In this document: in pieces, positions 25,209 to 34,253 of the stretch
How positions within the stretch are numbered: the stretch's first letter is position 1
Layout: each line of letters starts with the position of its first letter
Assembly (NCBI GenBank): GCA_964631945.1
Contig: CAZWAY010000010.1
Span: 1-64,000 of the forward strand
Source of the DNA: JABFRZ01 sp964631945
Lineage (GTDB): Bacteria > Planctomycetota > UBA1135 > GCA-002686595
Reading direction: 5' to 3'
Length of the DNA stretch: 64,000 nucleotides
The notes under the pieces: model-generated
The model's input: only the letters and a program-made list of their open reading frames with translations
The model's database searches: none
What the model was told of the DNA's origin: nothing
Translations under genes and position numbers: made by a program

Positions 25209-26273
25209 TTGCTCCTCACGTCTCTCGCCTTCGCAGCGTTCGCGGCCGTCTCGTTCCCGCAGGCCGAGGCCGTCGTGCGTGCGCAGCTCGGGAAGGAACT
25301 CGAGGCGCGGGTGGAAGAGACCGTGCCGGACTTCTGGGGCGCGGTGCTGGTCGCGCCGGCCGGTGAGATCGCGCTGGCGCGCGGCTACGGCCTCGAGAAG
25401 ACCGGCGACCAGCGCAAGGGCGCGGACCACTACTTCGACGTCGGCTCGGTCTCGAAGACCTACACCGCGGTCACGCTGCTCAGGCTCGCACAGGAGCAGC
25501 AGCTCACGCTGGACGACCCGCTCGCGAAGTGGATCCCGAAGGCGCCCGCGGACAAGGCCGCGATCACGCTGCGGCAGCTGCTCCAGCACGCCTCCGGTTT
25601 CGGACGCAAGGCCGCGGACTACACCGTGCGGGACTACGGTGCGCGCGACGGCGTGCTCGCGGCCATCCTGGCCCAACCCCTGGCGCACGCCCCGGGCGGT
25701 GAGTTCGAGTACAGCAACGTCAACTACACCCTGCTGGCCGGGGTGATCGAGCTGGCCGGGAAGAAGCCCTTCGACGAGCAGGTCGCGCGCGTGATCTTCG
25801 CGCCCCTGGAGCTCGAGAACACCTCCTTCGCCGGCTGGACGGGCCGCAAGCTCGACCGGCAACGCGGCACGGAACGGGTCGACGGCAAGCTGCGCGGGCA
25901 CGTGCTCGACTACCCCTGGGGTTGGGGCAAGCGCGGCATCACCAACGTGGTCACCTCGGTCTTCGACCTCCTGCGCTTCGCCCAGGCGCTGCGGACGGAC
26001 GAGCTGCTGGCTCCGGCCCAGCGCGAGCTCCTGTTCCAGCCGGGTCCGGGTCCGTACACCTGCGGTCTCGAGCTGTTCACGGGGCCGGGCGGCCGGCGAT
26101 TCTTCGGCCACCGCGGCGCCACCAACGGCTACGGCGCGATCTTCTGGCTCGACCCCGCGGACGGGACCACGATCGTGGTGCTGACGCGCAAGCAGGACAC
26201 GGCCGAGACGCTGTGCACGGCGCTCGCGACGGCTCTGGCCGAGCCGCAGCCCGTCAACGGCGAGAAGCGCTAG
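25209..26273 (+). CDS. Serine hydrolase, beta-lactamase/PBP4b-like family
   Basis: This encodes 354 residues from a TTG start preceded by AGGAAGG. A short signal peptide is followed by a beta-lactamase-related serine hydrolase domain. The active-site SxxK is Ser80-Val-Ser-Lys83 in FDVGSVSKTYT, and the YxN motif is Tyr169-Ser-Asn171 in EFEYSNVNY. A C-terminal GHRGATNGYGAIFWLD segment holds the place of the third motif. These proteins hydrolyse esters, amides or D-amino-acid peptides; the substrate cannot be told. It converges on the formate dehydrogenase catalytic gene, and the two stop codons overlap within CTAG. Confidence 0.8.
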   Translation: MLLTSLAFAAFAAVSFPQAEAVVRAQLGKELEARVEETVPDFWGAVLVAPAGEIALARGYGLEKTGDQRKGADHYFDVGSVSKTYTAVTLLRLAQEQQLTLDDPLAKWIPKAPADKAAITLRQLLQHASGFGRKAADYTVRDYGARDGVLAAILAQPLAHAPGGEFEYSNVNYTLLAGVIELAGKKPFDEQVARVIFAPLELENTSFAGWTGRKLDRQRGTERVDGKLRGHVLDYPWGWGKRGITNVVTSVFDLLRFAQALRTDELLAPAQRELLFQPGPGPYTCGLELFTGPGGRRFFGHRGATNGYGAIFWLDPADGTTIVVLTRKQDTAETLCTALATALAEPQPVNGEKR

Positions 26274-28249
26274 GCGCGGGTCTCGGGTCCCAGGGCCACG
26301 GCTCCGCGCGTCAGCGTCTGGCGCGTCCCGGCCGCTCCGTGCAGCTTCTCGATGCGCACCGCGCTGGCCTTGAACTCGGCCGTGCCCGACTGCGGGTCGG
26401 TAGCGTCGATCGTGAGCGCGTTGGTGTCGACCTCGTCGGGGAAGTGGAAGGTCATGAACACGAGCCCGGCGCGCAGGCCGGGGTCGATGCGCACGGGCGC
26501 GGTCACGGCGCCGCGGCGCGAGCTGACGCGCACGGGCTCGCCCTCGGCCACGCCGTACTTGGCGGCGTCGGAGGGCGAGAGGTCGATCGTCTCGCCGCGC
26601 CGCAGCGGCGAGGCGTAGCTCCGCGACTGCACGCCGGTGTTGAAGGACTCGAGCCGCCGGCCGGTGGTCAGGCGCAGCGGGAAGTCGGCGTCGAGCACGT
26701 CCACGGGCGGGACCTGCTCGACGGCGTGGAACGGCGCGCGCGGGCCGACCAGCGGTTCCTGCCACAGGCGTGCGTGCAGGAAGGGCGTGCCAGGGTGGGC
26801 TTCGTCCGGGCACGGCCACTGCAGGCCGCCCAGTTCGGCCAGACGCGCGTAGCTCATCCCGGCGTGCATGGGTGAGAGCTGACGGAGCTCGTCCCACAGC
26901 TCCTCGGGCGTCGGATCGCCGAGGTCGCGGCCCAGGCGGCGCGCGAGCTGGCACAGGATCGCCACGTCGTCGCGCACGCCCGGCGGCGGCGCGACCGCGC
27001 GGCGCACGCGCTGCACGCGGCGCTCGCTGTTGGTGACCGTGCCCTCGGACTCGGCGAAGCCGGCCGTGGCCGGGAACACGACGTCGGCCATCTGCGCGGT
27101 CTTGGTGAGGAACAGGTCCTGCACGATCAGGGTGTCGAGCCCCTCGAGCAGCTGCAGCGCGTGGCTGGAATCGGCCTCGGACTGGGCCGGGTTCTCGCCG
27201 ATGACGTAGAGCGCGCGCAGCTCGCCGCGCCCCATGGCCTCGAACATCTCGGTCAGGTGCCAGCCCTTCTCGGGCGGGATCGTCGCGCCCCAGCGGCGCT
27301 CGAACTTGGCGCGCAGCGCGTCGTCCTCGACGTCCTGGAAGCCGGTCAGCTTGTGCGGCAGCGCGCCCATGTCGCCGCCGCCCTGCACGTTGTTCTGGCC
27401 GCGCAGCGGATTGAGGCCCGAGCCCCACTTGCCGACGTGGCCGCACAGCAGCGCCAGGTTGATCAGGGCCAGCACGTTGTCGACCGCGTTGTGGTGCTCG
27501 GTGATGCCCAGCGTCCAGCAGATCATGGCGCGGTCCGCGCGCGCGTAGTCGCGCGCCATGCGCTCGAGGTGGGCCGCGGGGAGGCCGGTGTCGCGCACGA
27601 CGCGCTCGAGCGGGTAGTCGGCCAGGACCTGCGCGCGGTAGGCCTCGAAGCCGGTCGTGGCGCGCTGGATGAAGGTCCGGTTCTCGAGCCCCTCGCGCAG
27701 GATCACGTGGGCCAGGCCGTTCGCCAGCGCGATGTCGCTGCCGACCTCGAGTCCCAGCCACAGGTCGGCCCACTCGGCCGAGCTGGTGCGGCGCGGATCG
27801 ACCGTGTACATGCGCGCGCCACGCCGCAGGCCCTTCAGGACGTGGTGGAAGAAGATCGGGTGCGTCTCACGCGCGTTCGAGCCCCACAGGCAGAGCACGT
27901 CGGTCTCCTCCGCCTCCCTGTAGGAGCTCGTGCCACCGCCCGCCCCGAAGACCGTCGCCAGACCGACGACGCTGGGCGCGTGTCATGTCCGGTTGCAGGA
28001 GTCGATGTTGTTGCTGCCGATGACGACGCGCAGGAACTTCTGCGCCAGGTAGTTCACCTCGTTGGTCGCCTTCGAGCAGGAGAACAGGCCGACCGAGCTC
28101 GGCCCGTGGCGTTCCTTGCTCGTGCGCAGGCCCGCCGCGGCGCGCTCGAGCGCCTCGTCCCAGCTGGCCGCGCGCTGGGGCCCGCGTTTCCCGGAGGGCA
28201 GGCGGTCGCGCACGAGCGGCTGGGTGAGGCGCGGGAGGGGCTGGCGCAT
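26270..28249 (-). CDS. fdhA: Selenocysteine formate dehydrogenase catalytic subunit lacking the N-terminal Fe-S domain
   Basis: This encodes 659 residues if the in-frame UGA at 27983-27985 is read as selenocysteine 89. The site reads NNIDSCNRT-Sec-HAPSVVGL, the signature of molybdopterin formate dehydrogenases. The reading frame is the same on both sides of the UGA and the homology runs straight through it. Downstream come LCLWGSNARETHPI, WGSGLNPLRGQNNVQGGGD and a C-terminal molybdopterin dinucleotide-binding domain (LTTGRRLESFNTGVQSRS). The protein starts at MRQPLPRLTQPLVRD, just where the catalytic part begins in intact enzymes. The [4Fe-4S] domain that should precede it is encoded at 12268-13323. 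The reaction is oxidation of formate to carbon dioxide, or the reverse. An automatic annotation would probably call two fragments or a pseudogene. Confidence 0.88.
27953..27971 (-). promoter_or_regulatory. Bacterial SECIS hairpin of the formate dehydrogenase mRNA
   Basis: On the mRNA strand CGUCGU and GCGACG form a six-pair stem (one G-U) around a CGGUCUG loop. Counting the U of UGA as 1, the GGUCUG sits at positions 22-27. As I recall the E. coli fdhF element, that is exactly where its GGUCUG loop lies, and the loop sequence is the same. This is the expected SelB-binding position. Confidence 0.82.
27983..27985 (-). other. In-frame UGA read as selenocysteine (residue 89)
   Basis: The codon lies between CNRT and HAPS, the position of the catalytic Cys or Sec in this enzyme family. 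The histidine that follows is the conserved active-site histidine. No other stop interrupts the frame between 28249 and 26270. Confidence 0.85.
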
Positions 28250-28365
28250 GGCGTGGATCCTCGACGGGGACGCGCGCGATCGTAGCACGCTGGTCGGCGG
28301 GCATCCGCTCCCCGCGCCAGCCCGGGCTAGGATCGTGGCGCCCGACCCGCGCGGGAGCACACACG

Positions 28366-30684
28366 ATGTCGTCGATCCTCGGACGCTGGCTGAGCGCGTG
28401 TGGCGTGTTGCTCGCGCTGGCGCTGGCCTTCGTGCTGGTGCGCGACGAGCGCGGGGACAGGGCGCGCGGGTCGTTCCGCCAGTCGGCCCCGGCACCGGTG
28501 GCGGGCGCGTCCGCGGCCGAGCTCAGCGCTCCCGGAGCCGTCGGCGCGCAGCCGGATCCGTCCCGCACCAGCGGCGTCGTGACGCGCGACCCGCTCCCGG
28601 CGTTCGAGGCCGACCCCGATGCGGGCGTACCCGGGGCCTACCTGCGCTTGCTCGAGCGCGATGGTCACGGCCCGCTGGCGAAGCGCGTGGTCCAGCTCGT
28701 CTTCTCCGAGAGCGAGAACCTGGCGCGCCGGCTGGTCTCGATGGAGAGCACGGCGAGCGGCCTGCTCGACCTGGCGGACCACGTGCGGGACGAATCGGAC
28801 GAGGCCACGGTCCTGGTGCGCTCGACCGATTGCCGCATGCGCTTCGAGCCGTCCACGCTGCGGCTCGGAGAGCTCGGACGCACCGCGGCCCAGGCGCCCG
28901 GGCTGGTGCTCGTCGCGCGTCCTTCCGCGAACCTGCGCGGCCGGGCCCTGGATGCGGCGAGCGGCGAGCCGCTGGCCCAGCTCGCGCTGCGCGTCTCCAC
29001 CAGCAGCGAACCGTCGCTGCAGCCCGACGCGCCGCCCGCCAGCGTCTGCTCCTTCCGCGAATCCGAGCCCTGGATGGTCACGGACGCGGAAGGCCGCTTC
29101 GCCGGCACGGAGGGCTACCCCCTCGGTCTGCTGCGGCTGGAAACGCCCCACGGCGAGGAGGCCGAGGTCGTCCTCGCGGCCGAGGGCGCTCCGGTCGAGG
29201 CGCGCTTCCGCGTCGGCCCACGGATCCTGCTCGACTTCCACCCGCCGGGCGGACGCGCCCCGACCGACTTCATCGCGGGCCTGTATCGCGATCCCTCCGA
29301 GGCGGGCACGAGCGAGGAGCTGCGCGACCCCGTCTCGCCCTGGACTCCACCCGGCTGGAAGATCGAGTGGAGCAACGCCGCGGCCGTGTTCGCCGGACCT
29401 CCGCCGTGGACGCGGCTCGCGGCGGACGAGCTCGCCCACCCGCTGCCGAGCTTCCTGATCCTGCTGTCGCGCGACGGCGCGGCCAAGGGCGTGGCACGCC
29501 TCGACGAGTTCGAGCGCTACCGCCGCGAGCCGCTGTTCGTAGACGTGCGCGAGCTCGGCGCGCTGGTCGGCACCGTGCGGCCTGCGGACGAGGACGGCGG
29601 CCCGCGCGACTGCGAGCTCGCGCTCTACCGGCCGGAGGACCCCGCGGACGAGCCGAGCGGCTCGCGCTGGCTGTCCGCGCCGGGTTCGTTCCGCTTCCAG
29701 GGGCTCCAGCCCGGTCCGTACCGCCTGGAGCTGAAGGCGGATCGCTGTGCGCCGACCACGCTCGACTTGAGCGTGCCACGCGCCACGCCGCTCGAGCTCG
29801 TCCTGCCAGCCGTGGAACAGCTCGCCGAGCACGCGCTCGAGGGACGCATCCGGACCGAGTCGGGCCAGGCCCTCGACGGTCAGGCTGGGCGAGCGCAGCT
29901 CACGAACGTGTGGGGCTACCTCGTGGGTGGCGACAGGAGCCGTTCGGGGGGGGTGCGCTGGAGTGACGGAGTGGGGAGCTTCCGCCTCGAGGAGCTGCTG
30001 CCCGGCGAGTACCGCCTGTTCCCGCAGTTCGCGCGGGGCCAGTTCGTGCTCGAGCCGGAGTCGACGAACGCGGTCGTTCCGGGCGCGGCGCTCGAATGGC
30101 TCGTGCGCGACGGGGGCGAGCACCAGCGCTTCGAGCTCTCGATCGTGGCGCCGGCTGCTGGCGCGCAGGTCCAGATCGAGGGCCACTCCGAGCGCTACGC
30201 CCGGCTGAGCGTCAGCCACTGGCAGGATGTCGCTCCGCTCGATGCGCGCCCTGGCGGACGACCCGCGCAGCGCATCGAACTGGGCCCCTATCCCGCCGGC
30301 GCGTTCACGAGCCTGGTGGTGACGAGCGAGGGCGTGCGCAGCCGGCGCCTCACGGCCGGGGACTTCGAGGTGGTGGGCGAGGTCTGGCGCGCCGAGGTCA
30401 CGCTGGTCCCGGGCTGGTCGGCGCGGCTCGCGTTGAGCGACGAGCAGGGCGAGGGCCTGCCCGGGATCGTGCTCGCCCTGGACGGCGTGCCGCTGCCCGC
30501 GAGTGACGCGTTTGGCCGGGTCGAGCTGGAGCTCGACGCGAAGCCCGCGCGCCTCGCGCTCGTCACGCCGGGCTGGGAGCTGGTCGAGCACCACTCCTGG
30601 GACGACTGGGGCACGCTCTTCGCGAACGGCGAGTTCACGCTCGAGAACGGGAGGCTCGACGTGTTCCTGCGGCGCACGCGCTAG
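28366..30684 (+). CDS. Large exported protein with carboxypeptidase-regulatory-like modules
   Basis: This 772-residue protein has an N-terminal TM or signal anchor (LSACGVLLALALAFVLVR) and then a Pro/Ala-rich linker. Several beta-sandwich modules follow, with phrases such as LRGRALDAASGEPLAQLALR, WMVTDAEGRFAGTEGYPLGL, FRFQGLQPGPYRLELKAD and FRLEELLPGEYRLFP. These are typical of carboxypeptidase-regulatory-like folds. No catalytic residues are visible. It resembles the 1055-residue protein at 1205-4372 in anchor and module type and may be a distant paralogue. GGGAG lies about nine bases before the ATG. The gene is divergent from the formate dehydrogenase subunit, with 116 bases between. Confidence 0.65.
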   Translation: MSSILGRWLSACGVLLALALAFVLVRDERGDRARGSFRQSAPAPVAGASAAELSAPGAVGAQPDPSRTSGVVTRDPLPAFEADPDAGVPGAYLRLLERDGHGPLAKRVVQLVFSESENLARRLVSMESTASGLLDLADHVRDESDEATVLVRSTDCRMRFEPSTLRLGELGRTAAQAPGLVLVARPSANLRGRALDAASGEPLAQLALRVSTSSEPSLQPDAPPASVCSFRESEPWMVTDAEGRFAGTEGYPLGLLRLETPHGEEAEVVLAAEGAPVEARFRVGPRILLDFHPPGGRAPTDFIAGLYRDPSEAGTSEELRDPVSPWTPPGWKIEWSNAAAVFAGPPPWTRLAADELAHPLPSFLILLSRDGAAKGVARLDEFERYRREPLFVDVRELGALVGTVRPADEDGGPRDCELALYRPEDPADEPSGSRWLSAPGSFRFQGLQPGPYRLELKADRCAPTTLDLSVPRATPLELVLPAVEQLAEHALEGRIRTESGQALDGQAGRAQLTNVWGYLVGGDRSRSGGVRWSDGVGSFRLEELLPGEYRLFPQFARGQFVLEPESTNAVVPGAALEWLVRDGGEHQRFELSIVAPAAGAQVQIEGHSERYARLSVSHWQDVAPLDARPGGRPAQRIELGPYPAGAFTSLVVTSEGVRSRRLTAGDFEVVGEVWRAEVTLVPGWSARLALSDEQGEGLPGIVLALDGVPLPASDAFGRVELELDAKPARLALVTPGWELVEHHSWDDWGTLFANGEFTLENGRLDVFLRRTR

Positions 30685-30718
30685 GAGTCGCGCGCGCGCC
30701 AGGCCCGGGCAACCACCG

Positions 30719-31177
30719 TCAGTCGTTGCCCTTGAACTTGTCGTGGCCCGCGGACTTCAGCGCGGCGAGCTTGCCGCGCAGGATGCCCTCGGCTTCCTTG
30801 AACTTGTCGTTCACGACCGCGATCTCGGCGTCGCACACGAGCTTGAGGGCCTCGAGCAGGGTGGTGCGGAACTCGGCCACGAAGTCGGCGCGCTTCTTCT
30901 CGTCCACCTTGGCGGCCGTGTCGGGCGTCTGGGCCTTGGCCGTGAGGATCGCGGCCTGGATCTTGGCGAGCTCCTCGAGCGCGCTGGCCTTGGTCTCGGC
31001 GTTGATGCCCTTGCCGAGCGTCTTCATGGACTGCTGCAGCTGCCCCATGGCCTGCTCGAGGGTGTCGTTCACGGGCGCGGACGCGACGGCGGGACGCGCG
31101 CTCGACCAGGCCAGGAAGCCGGCGGCGACGAGCAGGACGGGCAGGGAACGCTGGGCGAAGGTACGCACGAGGCTCAT
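30719..31177 (-). CDS. Cytochrome b562-like four-helix protein
   Basis: This encodes 152 residues from the ATG at 31177; the open frame extends further upstream to 31321 without a plausible signal. A signal peptide ends near PAVASA. The mature part matches the cytochrome b562 fold: a first helix beginning NDTLEQAMGQLQQSMKTL, then KASALEELAKIQAAIL, an RADFVAEFRTTLLEALKLV helix and a last helix ending GHDKFKGND. The two haem ligands of the family, Met near the start of helix 1 (Met44) and His near the end of helix 4 (His145), are both present. It is probably a periplasmic b-type haem protein; a haem-free four-helix protein is the alternative. No redox partner is adjacent. Confidence 0.65.
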   Translation of the reverse strand: MSLVRTFAQRSLPVLLVAAGFLAWSSARPAVASAPVNDTLEQAMGQLQQSMKTLGKGINAETKASALEELAKIQAAILTAKAQTPDTAAKVDEKKRADFVAEFRTTLLEALKLVCDAEIAVVNDKFKEAEGILRGKLAALKSAGHDKFKGND

Positions 31178-31319
31178 GGGAGGGGAGAAGTCGGTGCGCG
31201 GCCGGAGCGGGCCCGGGCGGCGCAGGAGGGGGAGGAAGGAGCGCAGAGCATAGCCAGGAACACGAGGTCCGTCGGCCCACGGGGCGAACGCCGGATCGAG
31301 GTAGACTCGCACCTCCCCC

Positions 31320-33017
31320 ATGGGCCCGCTGCTCGCCGCCTGTCTGCTCGCCCTTACCGGGCCCGGGTTCCAGGAGCCCCCCGCGAGCGTTGACGCGGCC
31401 GCGCGGCCCTTCGACGAGCTCTTGCTGCGCTACGCCGGCAGCGGCTGGTCGGGCGCGGCCCTGGTGGTGAAGGACGGCCAGCCGCTGCTCGCGCGCGGCT
31501 ACGGCTTCGCCGACTTCGAATCGGATCGATCGAACGACGCGCACACGCTGTTCGAGATCGCCTCGATCACGAAGTCGTTCACGGCCACGGCCGTCGTGCG
31601 CCTCGCGCAGCAGGGCAAGCTCGCGCTCGACGACTCGATCGCCGTGCACCTGCCGGCCGTGCCCGAGCACTCGCGCAAGATCACGCTGCGCCAGCTGCTG
31701 GCGCACACCTCGGGCGTCCCGGGCGGCAACGCGGACGGCAACGGCGAGGACCTGTCGCTGGCGGTGGTCGAGTACCTCGGCGCCGGGCCGCAGTCCAAGC
31801 CCGGCTCGAAGTGGGAGTACTGGAACGGCGGCTACGCCCTGCTGGCGGGCGTGATCGAGCACGCCAGCGGACGCACGTACACCGAGTACCTCGAGCAGGA
31901 GCTGTTCACGCCGGCCGGGATGAGCGAGACCGGCTTCACCGGCGACGGCGAGCTCGACGCCGCGCACGCCGCCGTCGGTTTCGCGCGCGAGGGCCAGGCA
32001 CGCAGCGCGCTCGCGCACCCCTACGGCTCCTACGGCTACCAGTACCGCGGCATGGGCGGCATCGTCACGAGCGTGCTCGACCTGGCGCGCTGGGATCGGG
32101 CCCTGGCGAAGCACACGCTGCTCGACGAGGCGCACACGCGCGAGCTGTTCCGACCCGTCGCCAACGACTACGCGCTCGGCTGGCGCGTGGAGCGCGCGCT
32201 GAACGGACACGCGCGCCTGACGCACGGTGGCGCGGTGCGCGGCTTCGTCTCGGACTTCCGGCGCTTCCCCGAGGACGACGCGTGCATCGCGGTCCTGTGC
32301 AACCGCGACGACGCGCAGCCGCGCGAGATCGCCGAGAACCTCGAGGGCCTCCTGTTCGGGCGCGCCGCGGCCACGCCCCCGCCGAAGGCCGTGGTGCTGG
32401 CGCGCGAGGAACTCGAAGCCTGCGCGGGCAGCTACGCCTGTGCCGGAGGACGCCTGGTCGTGCGCGCCGCGAACGGCGTCCTGGTGGTCGGGATCGAGGG
32501 CGAAGCCCTGCTCGCCAAGCTGGGCGCGAGCGAGGAGCTCGACTGGAAGGCCGACGCCGAGGAGCTCAGCCGGCGCGCGGTCGAGATCGTCGAGAGCATC
32601 GCGCACGGCAACACCGAGCCGCTGCGCAAGCACATGGCCAAGCGCATCCCCGCCAGCTGGCCCGAGACGATGCGGCGCTCGATCTGGCCGGCCCAGCTGG
32701 AGCGACACGGCGCCTTCGAGGGCGTCAGGCCGCTGGGCGCCCTGGCGCGCGGCCGGCGGCTCGAGGTGCTGCTCGCGCTCCAGTACGAACAGGGCCCGGC
32801 GCGCGCCCTGGTGGCCTTCGGGCCGGCCGGGCTCGAGCTGCTCGACTGGCAGGGCCCGCAGTTCCTCGCCAGCGCGCGCCTCGAGCCGCTGCGAGCGGAT
32901 GCCTTCCGGCTGCTGCTCGGGGCGAAGCCCCAGAAGCTCGAGTTCGAGCTCGCCAGCGGGCCCGAGGGCCGGGCCAGCGCGGTGCGCGTGGGCGCCTGGA
33001 AGCTCGCGCGCCAGTAG
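31320..33017 (+). CDS. Serine hydrolase, beta-lactamase family, with extra C-terminal domain
   Basis: This encodes 565 residues with a short signal peptide. The active-site SxxK is Ser82-Ile-Thr-Lys85 in EIASITKSFTA and the YxN motif is Tyr167-Trp-Asn169 in KWEYWNGGY. An LTHGGAVRGFVSDFRR segment follows at the third motif position. After about residue 365 comes an additional domain of about 200 residues, with a beta-barrel-like start and a helical segment LSRRAVEIVESIAHGNTEPL. This resembles lipocalin or DUF-type tails on related hydrolases. It shares family with the protein at 25209-26273 but is clearly diverged. The ATG lies close to the divergent b562-like gene. Confidence 0.8.
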   Translation: MGPLLAACLLALTGPGFQEPPASVDAAARPFDELLLRYAGSGWSGAALVVKDGQPLLARGYGFADFESDRSNDAHTLFEIASITKSFTATAVVRLAQQGKLALDDSIAVHLPAVPEHSRKITLRQLLAHTSGVPGGNADGNGEDLSLAVVEYLGAGPQSKPGSKWEYWNGGYALLAGVIEHASGRTYTEYLEQELFTPAGMSETGFTGDGELDAAHAAVGFAREGQARSALAHPYGSYGYQYRGMGGIVTSVLDLARWDRALAKHTLLDEAHTRELFRPVANDYALGWRVERALNGHARLTHGGAVRGFVSDFRRFPEDDACIAVLCNRDDAQPREIAENLEGLLFGRAAATPPPKAVVLAREELEACAGSYACAGGRLVVRAANGVLVVGIEGEALLAKLGASEELDWKADAEELSRRAVEIVESIAHGNTEPLRKHMAKRIPASWPETMRRSIWPAQLERHGAFEGVRPLGALARGRRLEVLLALQYEQGPARALVAFGPAGLELLDWQGPQFLASARLEPLRADAFRLLLGAKPQKLEFELASGPEGRASAVRVGAWKLARQ

Positions 33018-33122
33018 CGCGAGGTCGCGAGAGCCCCGCCGAGAACGCCCGTCTTCCGGTCACATCGTTCGGACGCGTTCCGCTCTTGCCGGCGTTCCCC
33101 TCCCTACCTGCAAGGAACGCCC

Positions 33123-34208
33123 ATGAACGCCCTGATCCTCGCCCTGCTCCTGTCTCCCACGCCCCAGAACCTGGTCGGCAGCCCCCCCGGGGGCGTGCCG
33201 GCGAAGATCCTGAAGGGCAAGCCCGTGCGCCCGTTCGTCACCTGGGTGACGGGCGAGATCCCCGGTTCCGACGTGGTCTTCGAGGTCAGCTTCGACCCGC
33301 GCTGGTCGGGCAGCGCCCGGATCGGCGTCGCGGTGGTCGAGCCCCGCCACACCGCGGTGGACGGGATCGACTTCGTGCCGGGCACGACCGAGGTGGTCGT
33401 GGGCCTCCCGACCGGGATCATCGCGCACTACGACGTCGCCAGCGGCGCGGTGCTGCCCGACTTCATCCCGGACACGGACATGGTCCCGCCCGCGCCGACG
33501 CCGGGCACGCACCCCTCGACCGTGCTCTCGACGCCGTTCCACTTCTACTACATCGAGAACCAGTTCGGCTTCGGCGGCACGCCCAAGCACCGCATCATGC
33601 GCAAGACCTTCGGCCCCGGGCCGATCGAGGTCGTGTACGACGGCGCGCCGCACGGCCTGGTGAACTTCGAGGGCCTGGAGTTCATCCCGGTCGGCTCGCG
33701 TCTGTACTTCTTCACCAAGGACCCGTTCCTGCCGAGCGCGCGCGCGCTGGCCTCGATCGGACTCGTGCCCGGCGGCCTGTGGAACGGGCTCCCGCCCGCG
33801 ATCCACATCGGCGGCCTGACCGCGGACCCGGGCGTCGGCGACGGCTCGGACGAGCTCGACTACGACCCGATCTCGGGCCTCCTGTTCGGCACGAACATCG
33901 TGAACGGCGAGATGATCGCCTGGGACCCGCTGGCGGGGGTCGAGGTCTCCTCGCCGGGCGCGACGCACTTCATCGACGGCGCCGACATCGCGGCCAGCAC
34001 CGGTGCGCTCGGCTTCCTCGACGGTGAGATCGACGGCGTGCGCAGCGTCGGCAACGGCTGGCTGATCGTCACCGGCAAGGCCGGCGTCATCGCCTCGATC
34101 GACGTGGCCGGGGTGCTGGCCGACGGCGCCGACGACGGCGACGTGCGCGTGCTGGCCTTCGTGCCCGGCACCTCGTTCGACGACCTCACCCCGGTGGTGA
34201 GGCGCTAG
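33123..34208 (+). CDS. Secreted protein of unknown function, propeller-like
   Basis: This 361-residue protein has a short signal sequence (MNALILALLLSPTPQ) and AAGGAA before the ATG. The body is rich in Gly, Pro, Asp and aromatic residues in short repeating strands, such as GIAVVEPRHTAVDGIDFVPG-like and GLEFIPVGSRLYFFTKD segments. SGLLFGTNIVNGEMIAWDP and GNGWLIVTGKAGVIASIDV also recall beta-propeller blades. No enzyme motif or named domain is recognised. It may be an extracellular or periplasmic protein, and its neighbours do not fix a role. Confidence 0.55.
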   Translation: MNALILALLLSPTPQNLVGSPPGGVPAKILKGKPVRPFVTWVTGEIPGSDVVFEVSFDPRWSGSARIGVAVVEPRHTAVDGIDFVPGTTEVVVGLPTGIIAHYDVASGAVLPDFIPDTDMVPPAPTPGTHPSTVLSTPFHFYYIENQFGFGGTPKHRIMRKTFGPGPIEVVYDGAPHGLVNFEGLEFIPVGSRLYFFTKDPFLPSARALASIGLVPGGLWNGLPPAIHIGGLTADPGVGDGSDELDYDPISGLLFGTNIVNGEMIAWDPLAGVEVSSPGATHFIDGADIAASTGALGFLDGEIDGVRSVGNGWLIVTGKAGVIASIDVAGVLADGADDGDVRVLAFVPGTSFDDLTPVVRR

Positions 34209-34209
34209 T

Positions 34210-34223
34210 GAGGGGAGCCCCTC
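34210..34223. terminator. Short hairpin after the secreted-protein gene
   Basis: GAGGGG and CCCCTC form a six-pair stem with a two-base centre, directly after the stop at 34208 and before the sigma factor gene. The small loop and lack of a T tract make this only a weak terminator candidate. Confidence 0.3.
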
Positions 34224-34253
34224 GGGCGCGCCCGCGCGGAGTAAGATCCTCGC

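Noticed and set aside
27899..28249. Interpretation of the formate dehydrogenase gene as a pseudogene broken by a stop codon
   Set aside because: The stop is a UGA at exactly the selenocysteine site, the frame is unchanged across it, and a well-placed SECIS hairpin follows.
28327..30594. Long minus-strand frame (755 codons) opposite the 772-residue exported protein
   Set aside because: No recognisable domain, and a composition dominated by Arg/Ala/His/Gln; the plus strand has signal anchor, ribosome binding site and module pattern.
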